Source: Bradyrhizobium zhanjiangense
GTDB lineage: Bacteria; Pseudomonadota; Alphaproteobacteria; Rhizobiales; Xanthobacteraceae
NCBI RefSeq assembly: GCF_004114935.1
Contig: NZ_CP022221.1
Coordinates: forward strand, 8,515,001 to 8,579,000
Reading direction: 5' to 3'
DNA length: 64,000 nucleotides
The notes under the pieces were generated by a model that worked only from the letters and a program-made list of their open reading frames with translations, did not search any database and was not told where the DNA came from. The first letter of the stretch is position 1, and every line of letters starts with the position of its first letter. Shown one piece after another: positions 35,847-45,741 of this stretch. Both the position numbers and the translations under genes were made by a program.

Positions 35847-36995
35847 ATGTCTGAAGCTCAAATCACGGATTGGCTGGCGGCGCAGCGGCAGGCGATGATC
35901 GATCTGCTCCGCGAGGTCGTGAACATCGATTCCGGATCCTACGACAAGGAAGGCGTCGATGCGGTCGGTGCGCGGTTCGAGCGGCATTTTGCCGAGCATG
36001 GCATTCCGTACCGGCGCGAGGAAAACGACCGCTTCGGCGATGCGATTCATGCCGAGGTGGCCAAGCCCGGTAGCAACGAGAAGCCGGTGTTGTTGATGGG
36101 ACATCGCGACACTGTGTTCGGCAAGGGCGAGGCCGGACGGCGTCCATTCACGATTCGAGATGGCCGCGCCTATGGACCCGGCGTTGCCGACATGAAGTCC
36201 GGGCTCGTCATGAACGTGTTCGTGGCGACCGCCTTCCACAAATTCGGCGGCAATCCACATCCGATCAAGCTGCTGATCACCTCGGACGAGGAGATCGGCT
36301 CACCCTCCTCGCGGCCGGTGATCGAGCGCGAAGGACGCGCCGCGCGCGCCGTGTTCAATTCCGAGCCGGGCCGCCCCACCGGGAACGTCGTCACGGGGCG
36401 CAAGGGCGGCATCTTCATGCATGTCGCCATCACCGGCAAAGCCGCGCATTCCGGCGCCAATTTCGCCGCCGGCGTCAGCGCGATCGGCGAGCTCGCGCAC
36501 AAGATCGTGCAGATCCACGCGCTGACCAATCTCGACAAGGGCATCACGCTCAATGTCGGCCTGGTCTCGGGCGGGCAATCCGTCAACACCACGGCGCCTT
36601 ACGCGGAAGGCCAGATCGACCTGCGCTATGTCGATCCCGCAGACCGCGCGACGGTGATGGCCGCGATCGAGCAGATCGTCGCGACGTCCTACGTGCCGGG
36701 TACCAGCGCGACGCTGACGATCAAGGGCGAGTTCGTGCCGGTGGTGCAGAGCGCGGAGTCGAAGGCGCTGTTTGAAGGCTATCAGGCCGCCGCAAAGCAA
36801 GTCGGCCTTACCACGCTCCAGGGCGAGTTCTCCGGCGGCTGCGCTGATTCCGGTTTCACCGCCGCCGTGGGCACGCCGACCATCTGCGGCCTCGGGCCGG
36901 TCGGCGGGCTCGCGCACACGCCGGAGGAATATCTCGAGCTCGACAGCATCGTGCCGCGCGCACAGGCGCTGGCGTTGGCGATTTTAGGGGGGTGA
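35847..36995 (+). CDS. M20-family metallopeptidase (glutamate carboxypeptidase-like)
   Basis: The ATG at 35847 gives a 382-residue zinc hydrolase. Metal ligands and catalytic residues appear in the standard order: LLMGHRDTVF (His, Asp), GPGVADMKSG (bridging Asp), ITSDEEIGS (catalytic Glu pair), FNSEPGRP, and a C-terminal GLAHTPEEY (His). The central dimerisation domain reads ITGKAAHSGANF. The overall shape is closest to carboxypeptidase G2-type enzymes that release C-terminal glutamate. No signal peptide is visible, so a cytoplasmic location is likely. The natural substrate is not evident. Confidence 0.88.
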   Translation: MSEAQITDWLAAQRQAMIDLLREVVNIDSGSYDKEGVDAVGARFERHFAEHGIPYRREENDRFGDAIHAEVAKPGSNEKPVLLMGHRDTVFGKGEAGRRPFTIRDGRAYGPGVADMKSGLVMNVFVATAFHKFGGNPHPIKLLITSDEEIGSPSSRPVIEREGRAARAVFNSEPGRPTGNVVTGRKGGIFMHVAITGKAAHSGANFAAGVSAIGELAHKIVQIHALTNLDKGITLNVGLVSGGQSVNTTAPYAEGQIDLRYVDPADRATVMAAIEQIVATSYVPGTSATLTIKGEFVPVVQSAESKALFEGYQAAAKQVGLTTLQGEFSGGCADSGFTAAVGTPTICGLGPVGGLAHTPEEYLELDSIVPRAQALALAILGG

Positions 36996-37018
36996 ACGCA
37001 GGTGTCGTAGCAGGTGCC

Positions 37019-37110
37019 GTAGGGTGGACAAAGGCGCACTTGCGCCGTGCCCACCATTTGTCTTCGCTGGATAGAAGTGGTGGGCACGCTTCGCTTTGCC
37101 CACCCTACGA
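37019..37110. repeat. GTGGGCA-type palindromic repeat, empty copy
   Basis: TAGGGTGGACAAAGGCGCAC through GTGCCCACCATTT, then GTGGGCACGCTTCGCTTTGC and CCACCCTACG, form a pair of inverted arms. The same unit at 57779-57899 contains an extra 33-base insert at the CGCT/TCGC point that is uninterrupted here. Confidence 0.85.
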
Positions 37111-37123
37111 GACCTAAGAGGTC

Positions 37124-37279
37124 CTACGAATAACTCGGCGCGTCGGGCTTGCGGAAGATGTGGATGGGATCGCCCGGCACGATCGGCTGGCCGCTGAACA
37201 TCGCATAGGCATAGAGCGCGAGATAGGCGATCGCGAGCGCGCCGATAGCGTAGAAGGCCCAGGTCGCGACGCGCTTCAT
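37124..37279 (-). CDS. Small single-pass membrane protein (51 aa)
   Basis: An ATG at 37277-37279 opens a 51-codon frame reading MKRVATWAFYAIGALAIAYL, one hydrophobic helix of about 25 residues, then a polar tail GDPIHIFRKPDAPSYS. Codon use and composition match the neighbouring core genes. It lies about 100 bases downstream of the flavin reductase on the same strand and may be the last gene of that transcript. No family is recognised. Confidence 0.5.
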   Translation of the reverse strand: MKRVATWAFYAIGALAIAYLALYAYAMFSGQPIVPGDPIHIFRKPDAPSYS

Positions 37280-37375
37280 CGATCCGCTCCATTGCCGTCC
37301 CGGCGGGAAGGCTGAGGGCGCTTCTAGAGCGATGACGGGAAAAAGGCCAGCCTGTGGGCCGCCGGCCAGCGGCGA

Positions 37376-37957
37376 TCAAATGCCGCGCCGGGCGCGCGCG
37401 GGAACGCTGACGTCGGCGAGCCTGGCCGCATCTTCGTCCCGGTCGACTGCCACATATTGCCCATGCCAATAGGCCAGCGCGGCGGTGCGGGTCGAGCTCC
37501 TGATATCCCTGACACGGCCGATGACGATGCCGTGCGAGTGACGCTCGATGATCTCCTCGACCTCGCAGTCGAACGCCGAGAGCGCGCCCACCAGCAGCGG
37601 AACACCCGAAACTGATGTCACCCATTGGGCGCCTGCAAAGCGGTCGGCGCCCTTCAGTCCGCCCTTGCCGGCAAAACGTTCGGCGACATCGAGCTGGTCG
37701 GCATTGAGGATGTTCACGCCGAAGGCACTGTGGCGGCGGATCAACGGAAAGGACGAGGCGTCCCTGTTGATGCTGACCAGCAGTGTCGGCGGTTCGACTG
37801 ATAGCGAGGTCACCGAGGTCACCGTCATGCCGGTGATGTCCCTGCCCCGCCCGGCGGTGATGACGCTGACGCCGCCGGTGAGGTGGCGCATAGCGCCGCG
37901 GAAATCGGCGGACGAGACAGGGATTTCGGTCATGAGATCGCGGGGCACTACATTCAT
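37376..37957 (-). CDS. Flavin reductase family protein (FMN-binding split barrel)
   Basis: The 193-residue protein starts at 37957 with GGGGAG seven bases upstream. It has the flavin-reductase signature: FRGAMRHLTGGVSVITAG, DITGMTVTSVTSLSVEPP, LLVSINRDASSFPLI, and the late FDCEVEEIIERHSHGIVIG. It follows ssuB by 33 bases on the same strand, so it most likely supplies reduced FMN to the SsuD monooxygenase, the role filled by SsuE in E. coli. It belongs to a different fold family from SsuE, so no symbol is given. Confidence 0.88.
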   Translation of the reverse strand: MNVVPRDLMTEIPVSSADFRGAMRHLTGGVSVITAGRGRDITGMTVTSVTSLSVEPPTLLVSINRDASSFPLIRRHSAFGVNILNADQLDVAERFAGKGGLKGADRFAGAQWVTSVSGVPLLVGALSAFDCEVEEIIERHSHGIVIGRVRDIRSSTRTAALAYWHGQYVAVDRDEDAARLADVSVPARARRGI

Positions 37958-37990
37958 GGCGTTGCTCCCCGAAATGGGGGTTCCCTGTAT

Positions 37991-38827
37991 TTAGGTACGA
38001 TCGTCCGCCGATAACAGGTGACTCAGGATCGAGCCTTCGAGCCCCGCAAGCTCGGCCGAACCGCGCTGGCGAGGCCGGGCCGCGTTAACCGTGACGTCAT
38101 GGGCGATCCGGCCCTCCTCGATCACCAGCACCCGGTCGGCCAAGGCGACCGCTTCGGCGACGTCATGGGTCACCAGGATCGCGGTAAAGCCCTGGTCGCG
38201 CCAAACGCGCTCCAAGAGACGCTGCATCGAGATTCGGGTCAAAGCGTCCAGCGCGCCGAGCGGCTCGTCGAAGGCGAGCACGCGCGGGCGGGAGACCAGC
38301 GCGCGGCCAAGCGCGACGCGCTGCTTCTGGCCACCCGACAGCACCGAGGGCCACTGATCGCGCTTGTCGGCAAGGCCAACTTCGGTCAGCGCCTTCTCGG
38401 CGCGCGCATGCGCATCGCCCGAGGCGCGGTCGCGGCCAAGGCCGACCTCGACATTGGCGAGCACGCGCGCCCAGGGCAGCAGCCGCGGCTCCTGGAACAT
38501 GACGCGGATGTCCTCGGGCTGGATATCCTGGCCGAAGCTGATGCTGCCGGCGTCGATCTTCTCCAGGCCGGCGATGAGCCGCAGCAGTGTGCTCTTGCCA
38601 CAACCGCTCTTGCCGACGATGGCGACGAACTGGCCGGCGGGGATGTGCAGATCGATGCCGCGCAGCACCTCGTTGTCGCCGAAGGATTTGCGCAAGCCAC
38701 GGATGCTGAGCGGCAGGCCGGCGGTCGTCGTCGGGCGCTCCTCGCGCACCACACGGGCGTGCGGCGCGAAATTGGCGCGGCTGGCGAGCTCGGTTTCCGG
38801 AAGGGAGGTACGAAGCGCTGTCTGCAT
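37991..38827 (-). CDS. ssuB: Aliphatic sulfonate ABC transporter ATP-binding protein SsuB
   Basis: The 278-residue ATPase has Walker [11 protein letters not shown]-loop [10 protein letters not shown], signature [15 protein letters not shown], Walker [14 protein letters not shown] and the switch His in LVTHDV. A ~45-residue N-terminal extension precedes the nucleotide-binding domain. It energises uptake through SsuC. It lies 20 bases after ssuC in the same operon. Confidence 0.92.
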   Translation of the reverse strand: MQTALRTSLPETELASRANFAPHARVVREERPTTTAGLPLSIRGLRKSFGDNEVLRGIDLHIPAGQFVAIVGKSGCGKSTLLRLIAGLEKIDAGSISFGQDIQPEDIRVMFQEPRLLPWARVLANVEVGLGRDRASGDAHARAEKALTEVGLADKRDQWPSVLSGGQKQRVALGRALVSRPRVLAFDEPLGALDALTRISMQRLLERVWRDQGFTAILVTHDVAEAVALADRVLVIEEGRIAHDVTVNAARPRQRGSAELAGLEGSILSHLLSADDRT

Positions 38828-38847
38828 GGGATTCCCAGTATTTCTGC

Positions 38848-39654
38848 TCAACGTTTCTGGAAGGCGGGGTGCCAGGCGAGCGTCAGGCGCTCCAGCACGC
38901 GGGAGGCGCTGTCGGCGAGCTTGCCGAGCAGGGCGTAGATCAGGATCGAGAGCACGACGACGTCGATCAGCATGAACTCGCGCGCCTGCATCGCCATGTA
39001 GCCGAGGCCCGAGGAGGCCGCGATGGTCTCGGCGACGATCAGCGTCAGCCACATGATGCCGAGCGCGAAGCGGATGCCGACGAAGATCGAGGGCAGCGCG
39101 CCCGGGAAGATCACCCGGCGAAACAATTCGCCATCGGTCATGCCGTAGATGCGGCCCATCTCGATCAACTGCGGATCGACCGTGCGGATGCCGTGCAGCG
39201 TGTTGAGGTAGATCGGGAAGAATACGCCCAGCGCCACCAGGAACAGCTTTGCGCTCTCGTCGATGCCGAACCAGAGGATGACCAGCGGGATCAGCGCCAG
39301 ATGCGGCACGTTGCGCACCATCTGGAGCGTGGTGTCGGTCAGCTTTGCCGAGAGCTGCGACAGGCCGTTGGCGAGCCCGAACGCGAAACCGATGCTGCCG
39401 CCGATCAGAAAGCCGATCGAGGCGCGCCAGAACGAGACCCAGATGTTGCGAACGAGCTCGCCGGAGAGCAGCAGCTTCCAACCTGCGAGCACGACGTCGC
39501 TCGGCGCAGGCAGCACCCGCGTCGGCACGAAGCCGGTGACGCTCGCGACCTGCCAGATCGCAATGATGGCAAGCGGCACGATCCACTGGATCAGGCCGTC
39601 GACCCGCGGCAAACGAATGCTGCGCGGGAGCGAAACGCTGTCGATCAGGCTCAT
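38848..39654 (-). CDS. ssuC: Aliphatic sulfonate ABC transporter permease SsuC
   Basis: The 268-residue inner-membrane protein has about six hydrophobic segments and the binding-protein-dependent transport loop [20 protein letters not shown] followed by GALPSI, which contacts SsuB. The [19 protein letters not shown] stretch is characteristic of the SsuC/TauC group. Its ATG overlaps the ssuD stop (ATGA), showing tight coupling. Confidence 0.93.
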   Translation of the reverse strand: MSLIDSVSLPRSIRLPRVDGLIQWIVPLAIIAIWQVASVTGFVPTRVLPAPSDVVLAGWKLLLSGELVRNIWVSFWRASIGFLIGGSIGFAFGLANGLSQLSAKLTDTTLQMVRNVPHLALIPLVILWFGIDESAKLFLVALGVFFPIYLNTLHGIRTVDPQLIEMGRIYGMTDGELFRRVIFPGALPSIFVGIRFALGIMWLTLIVAETIAASSGLGYMAMQAREFMLIDVVVLSILIYALLGKLADSASRVLERLTLAWHPAFQKR

Positions 39655-40829
39655 GACTGCGGCACCCGGTGCTGCGGACGGAAATCGCCGCCGACCGTTT
39701 CGCCGAAAGGACCGCCGTTGAAGTGCAGCTTCGTCACGTTTGAGGGTTGCTCCAGCGAGAGCAGCGGGAATACCAGCTCGGCGAAGCGATAGGCTTCTTC
39801 CAGATGCGGGTAGCCCGACATGATGAAGGTATCGATGCCGAGATCCTGATACTCCCTGATGCGCGCCGCGACGGTCTGGGCGTCGCCGACCAGCGCGGTG
39901 CCGGCGCCGCCGCGCACGAGGCCGACACCGGCCCACAGGTTCGGCGCGATCTCGAGCTGGTCGCGTTTGCCGCCATGAAGCTGCGCCATGCGCTGCTGGC
40001 CGACGGAGTCCATGCGGGCAAAGTTCTTCTGCGCCAGCGCGATGGTGTCGTCGCTGACATGCTTGATCAGCTCGTTCGCGGCGCGCCAGGCCGCTTCATT
40101 GGTTTCGCGGACGATCACGTGAAGGCGGATGCCGAAGGAGAGTTTTCGCCCGCGCGCTGCGGCGACATCCCTCACCTTCGCGATCTTCTCGGCCACCAGC
40201 GCCGGCGGCTCTCCCCAGGTGAGATATTTGTCGACGGTATCGACGGCGACGTCGATGCCGGCATCGGACGAGCCGCCGAAATAGAGCGGCGGACGCGGCG
40301 ACTGCACGGGAGGAAACAACAACTTGCCGCCCTCGATATGGATGTGCTTGCCCTCGACATTGACCGTCTTTCCGGCGAGCAGGTCGCTATAGACGCTGAG
40401 GAACTCGCGGGTGACCTCGTAGCGCTCGTCATGGCCGAGGAAGATGCCGTCGCCCTTGTTCTCGACGGGATCACCGCCGGTGACGACATTGACGAGAAGC
40501 CGGCCGTTCGAGATGCGATCGAGCGTCGCCGTCATGCGCGCCGCCACGCTCGGCGATTGCAGGCCGGGCCGGACGGCGACGAGATAGCGCAGCCGCTCGG
40601 TGAATGGCGCGACGCTGGAGGCGACGATCCAGGAATCCTCGCAAGATCGCCCGGTCGGCAGCAGCACGCCGAAATAGCCGAGCTGATCGGCGGCCTGTGC
40701 GATCTGGCGCAGATAGTTGAAGTTGACCTCGCGGCCGCCGACGCCGGTGCCGAGATAACGGCCGTCGCCGTGGGTCGGCAGGAACCAGAGGATGTTGGCG
40801 TTCGCTTGCTTGCTCATCGTGCTGCTCAT
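39651..40829 (-). CDS. ssuD: FMNH2-dependent alkanesulfonate monooxygenase SsuD
   Basis: The 392-residue luciferase-fold enzyme releases sulfite from alkanesulfonates. Family signatures include [48 protein letters not shown] and [16 protein letters not shown]. The start at 40829 overlaps the ssuA stop (ATGA); a second ATG at 40817 is also possible. Reduced flavin is probably supplied by the reductase encoded at the operon end. Desulfonation lets the cell use sulfonates as a sulfur source. Confidence 0.95.
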   Translation of the reverse strand: MSSTMSKQANANILWFLPTHGDGRYLGTGVGGREVNFNYLRQIAQAADQLGYFGVLLPTGRSCEDSWIVASSVAPFTERLRYLVAVRPGLQSPSVAARMTATLDRISNGRLLVNVVTGGDPVENKGDGIFLGHDERYEVTREFLSVYSDLLAGKTVNVEGKHIHIEGGKLLFPPVQSPRPPLYFGGSSDAGIDVAVDTVDKYLTWGEPPALVAEKIAKVRDVAAARGRKLSFGIRLHVIVRETNEAAWRAANELIKHVSDDTIALAQKNFARMDSVGQQRMAQLHGGKRDQLEIAPNLWAGVGLVRGGAGTALVGDAQTVAARIREYQDLGIDTFIMSGYPHLEEAYRFAELVFPLLSLEQPSNVTKLHFNGGPFGETVGGDFRPQHRVPQS

Positions 40830-41779
40830 GTTCCTGGTTTGCGCGCCACGTCGGAAATCTTGATTGCCTTCGGGATCAGACCTAACGCGAAGAACGCGTC
40901 GGCGACCTGCTGCTGGTCGGCGATGACGGCATCGGTGATCGGCTTGATGCCGTAGGACTGCCGCTTCAGCGCGACCTCGACCACGGGGACCGACAGGCCG
41001 ATCGACGGCGCCAGCTGCTCGGCCACCGCATGGATGTCGCCCTTGGCCCAATCGTCGACAGTGCTGAGCTCGGCGAGCACGGCGTCGACGATCTTCGGAT
41101 TGGCTTCGAGAAATTTCTTGGAGGAGAAATAGAACTGGTAATTGGCGACGATGCCGGTGCCGTCGGCGAGCGTGCGCGCACCGGTGGCCGCTTCCGCCGC
41201 GGCCTGGAACGGATCCCAGATCACCCAGGCATCGACCGCGCCGCGCTCGAAGGCGGCGCGCGCGTCGGCCGGCGCCAGGAACACCGGCTCGATCTCGGAA
41301 TACTTCACGCCCGCCTTCTCCAGCGCCTTGACCAGGAGGTAGTGGACGTTGGAGCCCTTGTTGAGCGCGACCTTCTTGCCTTTGAGCTCGGCGACCGATT
41401 TCAGCGCGCTGCCCTTCGGCACCAGGATCGCCTCGCCCTTCGGCGCCGGCGGCTCATAGGCGACATACTGGATCGGCGCGCCGGCGGCTTGCGCAAAGAT
41501 CGGCGGGGCTTCGCCGGTGTTGCCGAAATCGATCGCGCCGACATTGAGCGCTTCGAGCAGCGGCGGACCCGACGGGAATTCGGTCCACACCACCTTGTAG
41601 CCGTCGGCGGCGAGCTTCGGCTCCAGCGTGCCCTTGCTCTTGAGCAGCACCAGCTTGCCGTATTTCTGGTAGCCGATGCGGACCACTTTATCCTGTCCGT
41701 AGGACGTGCCGACCGCGGCGGCGACGATGCCGATCGACAGCACGATGGCCGCGATCAGACGCTGAATGATACGCCTCAT
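40826..41779 (-). CDS. ssuA: Aliphatic sulfonate substrate-binding protein SsuA
   Basis: The start at 41779 has AGGG seven bases upstream and gives 317 residues with a Sec signal peptide ([20 protein letters not shown]...). The mature protein is an NMT1/SsuA-type binding protein: [40 protein letters not shown] and [20 protein letters not shown]. It delivers sulfonates to SsuC/SsuB in the periplasm. A second, diverged copy lies just upstream in the operon. Confidence 0.92.
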   Translation of the reverse strand: MRRIIQRLIAAIVLSIGIVAAAVGTSYGQDKVVRIGYQKYGKLVLLKSKGTLEPKLAADGYKVVWTEFPSGPPLLEALNVGAIDFGNTGEAPPIFAQAAGAPIQYVAYEPPAPKGEAILVPKGSALKSVAELKGKKVALNKGSNVHYLLVKALEKAGVKYSEIEPVFLAPADARAAFERGAVDAWVIWDPFQAAAEAATGARTLADGTGIVANYQFYFSSKKFLEANPKIVDAVLAELSTVDDWAKGDIHAVAEQLAPSIGLSVPVVEVALKRQSYGIKPITDAVIADQQQVADAFFALGLIPKAIKISDVARKPGT

Positions 41780-41817
41780 GTTCAAACCCTTTTGGATGGG
41801 AAGGCTGGTCGGCACGA

Positions 41818-42765
41818 TCAGGCTGCCGGGTTGCGCCAGACGATGTCGCGGATGACGATCGGCTTCGGGATCAGGCCGAGCTTGTAGAAGCGGTCGGCAA
41901 CGCCCTGCTGGGTCGCAACGATGTCATCGGTGACGGGCCCGACCACGAAGTTCGCGCGATTGGCCGCGACGGTCTGAATGTCCAGCGGGACGCCGGTGAT
42001 CGCGGCGAGCGATTTGGCGACCTCGTCGCGGTGCTGTTCGGCCCATTTACCCGCCGCGGTCGTCACATCGACGATCTGTTGCAGGACCGCCCCGTGGTTC
42101 TTCGCGAATTCGCGATTGGCGATGTAGAAGGAGTTGGTCCTGGTGACGTCGCGCGAATTGATCAGGATGCGGCCGCCCTGCTTGGTCTCGCCGATCGCAA
42201 AGTAAGGATCCCAGATCGCCCAGGCCTCGATGCTGCCATTGGCAAAGGCAGGCCCGGCATCCGGCGGCGTGAGATAGACCGGCGTGATGTCGGCATAGGT
42301 GAGGCCCGCCTTCTCCAGGGTCTGCAACACGATGTTGTGCGCGCTGGAGCCCTTGGTGAAGCCGACGCGCTTGCCCTTGAGATCAGCGATGGAGCGGATC
42401 GGCGAATCCTTCGGCACCAGGATGCCCTGGCCGTTGGTGATGGGCTGGCCCGCAGCATAGACGATCGCGGCGCCCGCGGCCTGGGCGAACACCGGCGGGG
42501 AATCGCCGACCGCGCCGAAATCGACGCTGCCGACATTCATGGCTTCCATCATCGGCGGGCCCGAAGAGAACTCGATCCATTTCACGTCGATACCTTGCGG
42601 CGTGAAATGTTTTTCCAGCGCGGCCTGCTGGCGCGCGATCACCAGCACGCCGGTCTTCTGGTAGCCGATACGAATTTCCTTCACCGCGCCTTGCGCGTTG
42701 GCGCGGGACGCGAACGCTGCGGCCGCAGTTCCAACGGAAAGCTTCAGAAAGTCCCGACGCTGCAT
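41818..42765 (-). CDS. Second sulfonate-type substrate-binding protein (SsuA paralog)
   Basis: This 315-residue SsuA-like protein begins MQRRDFLKLSVGTAAAAFAS, a twin-arginine-type leader (RRDFLK), unlike the Sec leader of its neighbour. The binding domain matches the SsuA pattern (IRIGYQKTGVLVIARQQAAL, EFSSGPPMMEAMNVGSVDFG). It is the first gene of the ssu operon, 38 bases before ssuA. The pair may widen the range of sulfonates recognised; which ligand each binds is not evident. Confidence 0.88.
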   Translation of the reverse strand: MQRRDFLKLSVGTAAAAFASRANAQGAVKEIRIGYQKTGVLVIARQQAALEKHFTPQGIDVKWIEFSSGPPMMEAMNVGSVDFGAVGDSPPVFAQAAGAAIVYAAGQPITNGQGILVPKDSPIRSIADLKGKRVGFTKGSSAHNIVLQTLEKAGLTYADITPVYLTPPDAGPAFANGSIEAWAIWDPYFAIGETKQGGRILINSRDVTRTNSFYIANREFAKNHGAVLQQIVDVTTAAGKWAEQHRDEVAKSLAAITGVPLDIQTVAANRANFVVGPVTDDIVATQQGVADRFYKLGLIPKPIVIRDIVWRNPAA

Positions 42766-43291
42766 TCAACACTCCCGGCCGCACGCGGCCGTCATTCATT
42801 CGCGTGTATCGAATGATGGTGCGGCTTATCGGAGGTGTCGAGACGTGCGGAGAAATAGCGATACGAGCACTGCGCGCGAGGCCGCGCGCATGATCAATCT
42901 TTCAATCGGGCAAGCGAATGCAGCTCGAATTTTTTCTGCACGCGAATGTGACAATCGCACGCCCCGGTAAGAAAGTGCGAAAACAACCCCATGCACAGTA
43001 GCCAACGTCTTGCTTCAACACGGATTTCTTATTTTACGAAATTCGTTTGACGCGTCGGGCAAAACAGTGGCATTATGTCATCGTCGCGGACTAGGAGCCG
43101 TGTGGCGCGAAGCTCCATGCACCACCTCCACCGTCATTCCCCGCGAAAGCGGGGAATCCAGTCTCCCAGAGGCGTCAATGCTTCACACAACCGCCGCGGC
43201 GTACTGGATCGCCCGGTCAAGCCGGGCGATGACACCGCAGTTGAGGCAACCACTTGCGTCCCGTTGGCGCGAAGCGCAGATACATTGCAGG
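42766..43291. other. Upstream region of the ssu operon with palindromic repeats
   Basis: No supported gene in about 525 bases. It must hold the ssu promoter. Near 43132-43162 is a CGTCATTCCCCGCGAAAGCG hairpin, and near 43205-43235 is a CCCGGTCAAGCCGGG hairpin of the repeat type seen elsewhere. I see no recognisable CysB or other regulator site. Confidence 0.5.
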
Positions 43292-44455
43292 CTAATTCCA
43301 CCTCATCGGCAGATTGAGCAGCCCCCTGAACGCCCAGCCGCCGATCCGCACCGGCTCGTCGTCAGCGATCTCGAGCTGCTTGACGCGCGCGAACACGGTC
43401 GGCAGCGCGACGTCGGCGATCATGGCGCGGGAAGCCCAGGCGCCGGCGCAGAAATGCGGGCCGGCGCCAAAGGCGACGCTCTTCGACGTGTCTCGTCTCA
43501 CGTCAAACTGGTCGGCACGCTCAAAATGCTTCTCGTCGCGATTGGCCGAGCCGAACATCAGGAACACGCGCTCATCGAGCTCGAATGAGACGTCGCGGAT
43601 GCTCCAAGGTCTTGCGATGCGGCGCGGCGACATGCCGATCGGCGAGATCCAGCGGGCGTATTCCTCGAAGGCCTGGAGCCAGGACACCTCGCCCCTGCGC
43701 ACGAGATCGAGCTGGTCGGGATGGGTGAGCAGCGCCCAGACCGTGCCGGCGATGGCCTTGCGCGGCTCGTTCTGGCCGCCTGAGATCGCGAGCTTGACGT
43801 TGGCGCGCACGCTCTCCATGGGCATGCCGGAGGCGAGGAGCACGCCGAGGATGCTCTGGTCGGGATTTTTGCGCATGACCGGCAGGATGTCGTCGATCGC
43901 GGCGTCGATGCCTGACGTCGCGGCATGGCAGCGCGCCTCGACCGCGGGATCGCCGGCATAGTTGGCGATGCCCTCGATCATGCCCTGCGACCACGCATCC
44001 ATGTCCTGGAAACCGATATTGGTGAGGCCGGTGATCGACTTCAGACATTCGCCGGAGAACGGCAAGGCGAAGTCGCGCATGAAATCGATGCGCCCGGGTT
44101 CGATCGCGTCGATGATGCGGTCGGCATGGGCCTGGAACTGCGCCGTCCAGTGCGCCTTCACCGTCTTCGGCGACACCGTCGGAAACATCGCGCGGCGCTC
44201 GACCTGATGCGCCTCGCCGTCCTTGCGCATCATGTTGTGGCCCATCAGCCGGTTCATCAGGCCCGCCGGCTGGTGCGAGGAGAACACGTCGATCTGCTTC
44301 TCGGAGATCGAGATGTCGTCGCGGCTCGTCAGCAGCGTCGAGCCGAGCTGCGGCACGAAGGCGATCGGCGCCTTCTTGCGCATTTCCGCGAGCATCGGAT
44401 AGGGATCGGCCCAGAATGTATCAGGGTCGATGTCGATGCGCGGCGCGGTGCTCAA
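43292..44455 (-). CDS. Cytochrome P450
   Basis: The start is the TTG at 44455, six bases after GGGGAG, giving 387 residues; an earlier TTG at 44509 lacks a site. The heme ligand motif is FGAGPHFCAGAW, the K-helix motif is EEYARW, and the PERF-like region is RDEKHFERADQFDVRRD. The I-helix has GGQNEPRK, with Asn-Glu-Pro where acid-Thr is usual; this variant is known in some bacterial P450s. No ferredoxin or reductase gene is adjacent, so the redox partner must be elsewhere. The substrate is unknown. Confidence 0.92.
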   Translation of the reverse strand: MSTAPRIDIDPDTFWADPYPMLAEMRKKAPIAFVPQLGSTLLTSRDDISISEKQIDVFSSHQPAGLMNRLMGHNMMRKDGEAHQVERRAMFPTVSPKTVKAHWTAQFQAHADRIIDAIEPGRIDFMRDFALPFSGECLKSITGLTNIGFQDMDAWSQGMIEGIANYAGDPAVEARCHAATSGIDAAIDDILPVMRKNPDQSILGVLLASGMPMESVRANVKLAISGGQNEPRKAIAGTVWALLTHPDQLDLVRRGEVSWLQAFEEYARWISPIGMSPRRIARPWSIRDVSFELDERVFLMFGSANRDEKHFERADQFDVRRDTSKSVAFGAGPHFCAGAWASRAMIADVALPTVFARVKQLEIADDEPVRIGGWAFRGLLNLPMRWN

Positions 44456-44544
44456 GGCGGTCTCCCCTGGATTCTCGTTTGTTCCAGGCCAGACTAGCGA
44501 ACTCCGCAACCGGCGTCTGTCCCTAGCGATAGGGACGGACTGAG

Positions 44545-45417
44545 TTACTGGGCCTCGGCGATCTTCGGTCCAGATGACGGCATCTGCGCGTTAGTTGCCG
44601 AGGGCCGGTTCGGCGGCGATGCCGGGTCCGGCGATCGGGAAGCGGCGTCTAGCGGCGCTCCCTGGGATGGTCGACGGGCAGCGATTGCCGGAAGCACGAT
44701 CACTTTCGCCCCGACCTTCACCCGCTCATAAAGGTCCACGACGTCCTCATTGGTCAGCCGGATACAGCCGGACGAAACCCGCTTCCCGATCGTATCGGGC
44801 TTGTTGGTGCCGTGAATTCTATATTCGGTCTCGCCGAGATACATCGCCCGCGCGCCGAGCGGGTTGCCGGGACCGCCTGCCATGAACCTCGGCAGATAAG
44901 GCTGACGCGAGACCATCTCCGCAGGCGGATGCCAATCCGGCCATTCTGCTTTGCGGGCCACAGTCTGTTCACCGGACCATGTGAAACCTTCGCGGCCGAC
45001 ACCGATGCCGTAGCGCATCGCCTGCCTGTCGTTCAGAACGAAATAAAGGAAAGTGTTTCCGGTATCGATGATCACGGTGCCCGGCGTCTGATGGCTGGCG
45101 TAGTCAACCACCTGCCGGACAAATGCTCCGGGACCGTCAGCGGCTTTTGGTGGTTCGACCAGAGGCGCCGGAGCCGGAATCGGAGCCGGAGCAGGAGCCG
45201 GCGCTGCCGCCGCTGCGCGAACTGGAGTTGCCACGTAAACCGGAGTTGACGACGCCTGGGCTTGTTGCGCGGCCGGTTTTCGGATCGGTTGCACGCTCGT
45301 CGGGCGAGACAGCAAACTGTACCCCACTACGGCGATGGCCACGGCGCCAATCGCGACTCTCGCGACCATTGGTATCGCGAGCGTCTCTGCCTTTCCACGT
45401 TTCGCCCGCTTACCCAT
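44545..45417 (-). CDS. L,D-transpeptidase (YkuD domain)
   Basis: The start at 45417 (MGKRAKRGKAETLAIPMVAR) gives 290 residues: a short basic N-terminus, one membrane anchor, a Pro/Ala-rich linker (APAPAPAPIPAPAP) and a YkuD catalytic domain. The active-site block is EYRIHGTNKPDTIGKRVSSG followed by CIRL, with catalytic Cys and His present. Such enzymes make 3-3 peptidoglycan cross-links or attach lipoproteins. The Pro-rich linker would let the domain reach the wall from the inner membrane. Confidence 0.93.
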   Translation of the reverse strand: MGKRAKRGKAETLAIPMVARVAIGAVAIAVVGYSLLSRPTSVQPIRKPAAQQAQASSTPVYVATPVRAAAAAPAPAPAPIPAPAPLVEPPKAADGPGAFVRQVVDYASHQTPGTVIIDTGNTFLYFVLNDRQAMRYGIGVGREGFTWSGEQTVARKAEWPDWHPPAEMVSRQPYLPRFMAGGPGNPLGARAMYLGETEYRIHGTNKPDTIGKRVSSGCIRLTNEDVVDLYERVKVGAKVIVLPAIAARRPSQGAPLDAASRSPDPASPPNRPSATNAQMPSSGPKIAEAQ

Positions 45418-45741
45418 ATCTTTCCCCAGGTCACTGTGCCTGGAAGAGGTACCCAGCAAAATTTAAGAAACTTCGAAGCGATGTCGCTCAGACTGAAACC
45501 GTCAGCGATGGTTAACGCCGAATCCTTGTTCGGCAGCATCAAAATCGGGAGTACCGCTTGATACTCAGGTCCCGACGTGGACGACGCGCTTCTCATCGCG
45601 AAACGAGTCGAGGTCCGGCGGAGCGGACACGCTACGTCCCTTTATCGACGGCGGCTTCAGGTCAAAAGGCGACGATCATGACGGGCGGGCTGCGTATCCG
45701 CTTTGCTCTCGGAAGCAGATATCGCGGACTTGGAGTACCCG
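45418..45741. other. Gap of about 320 bases without a supported gene
   Basis: Contains the promoter side of the L,D-transpeptidase gene and the region just past the LuxR-type stop. Short frames such as the one at 45678 show no family or ribosome-binding site. No clear terminator or repeat is visible. Confidence 0.4.

Noticed and set aside
36984..37625. 213-codon minus-strand frame overlapping the flavin reductase
   Set aside because: It is out of frame with the clear flavin reductase and with the 51-residue gene, and mixes unrelated composition.
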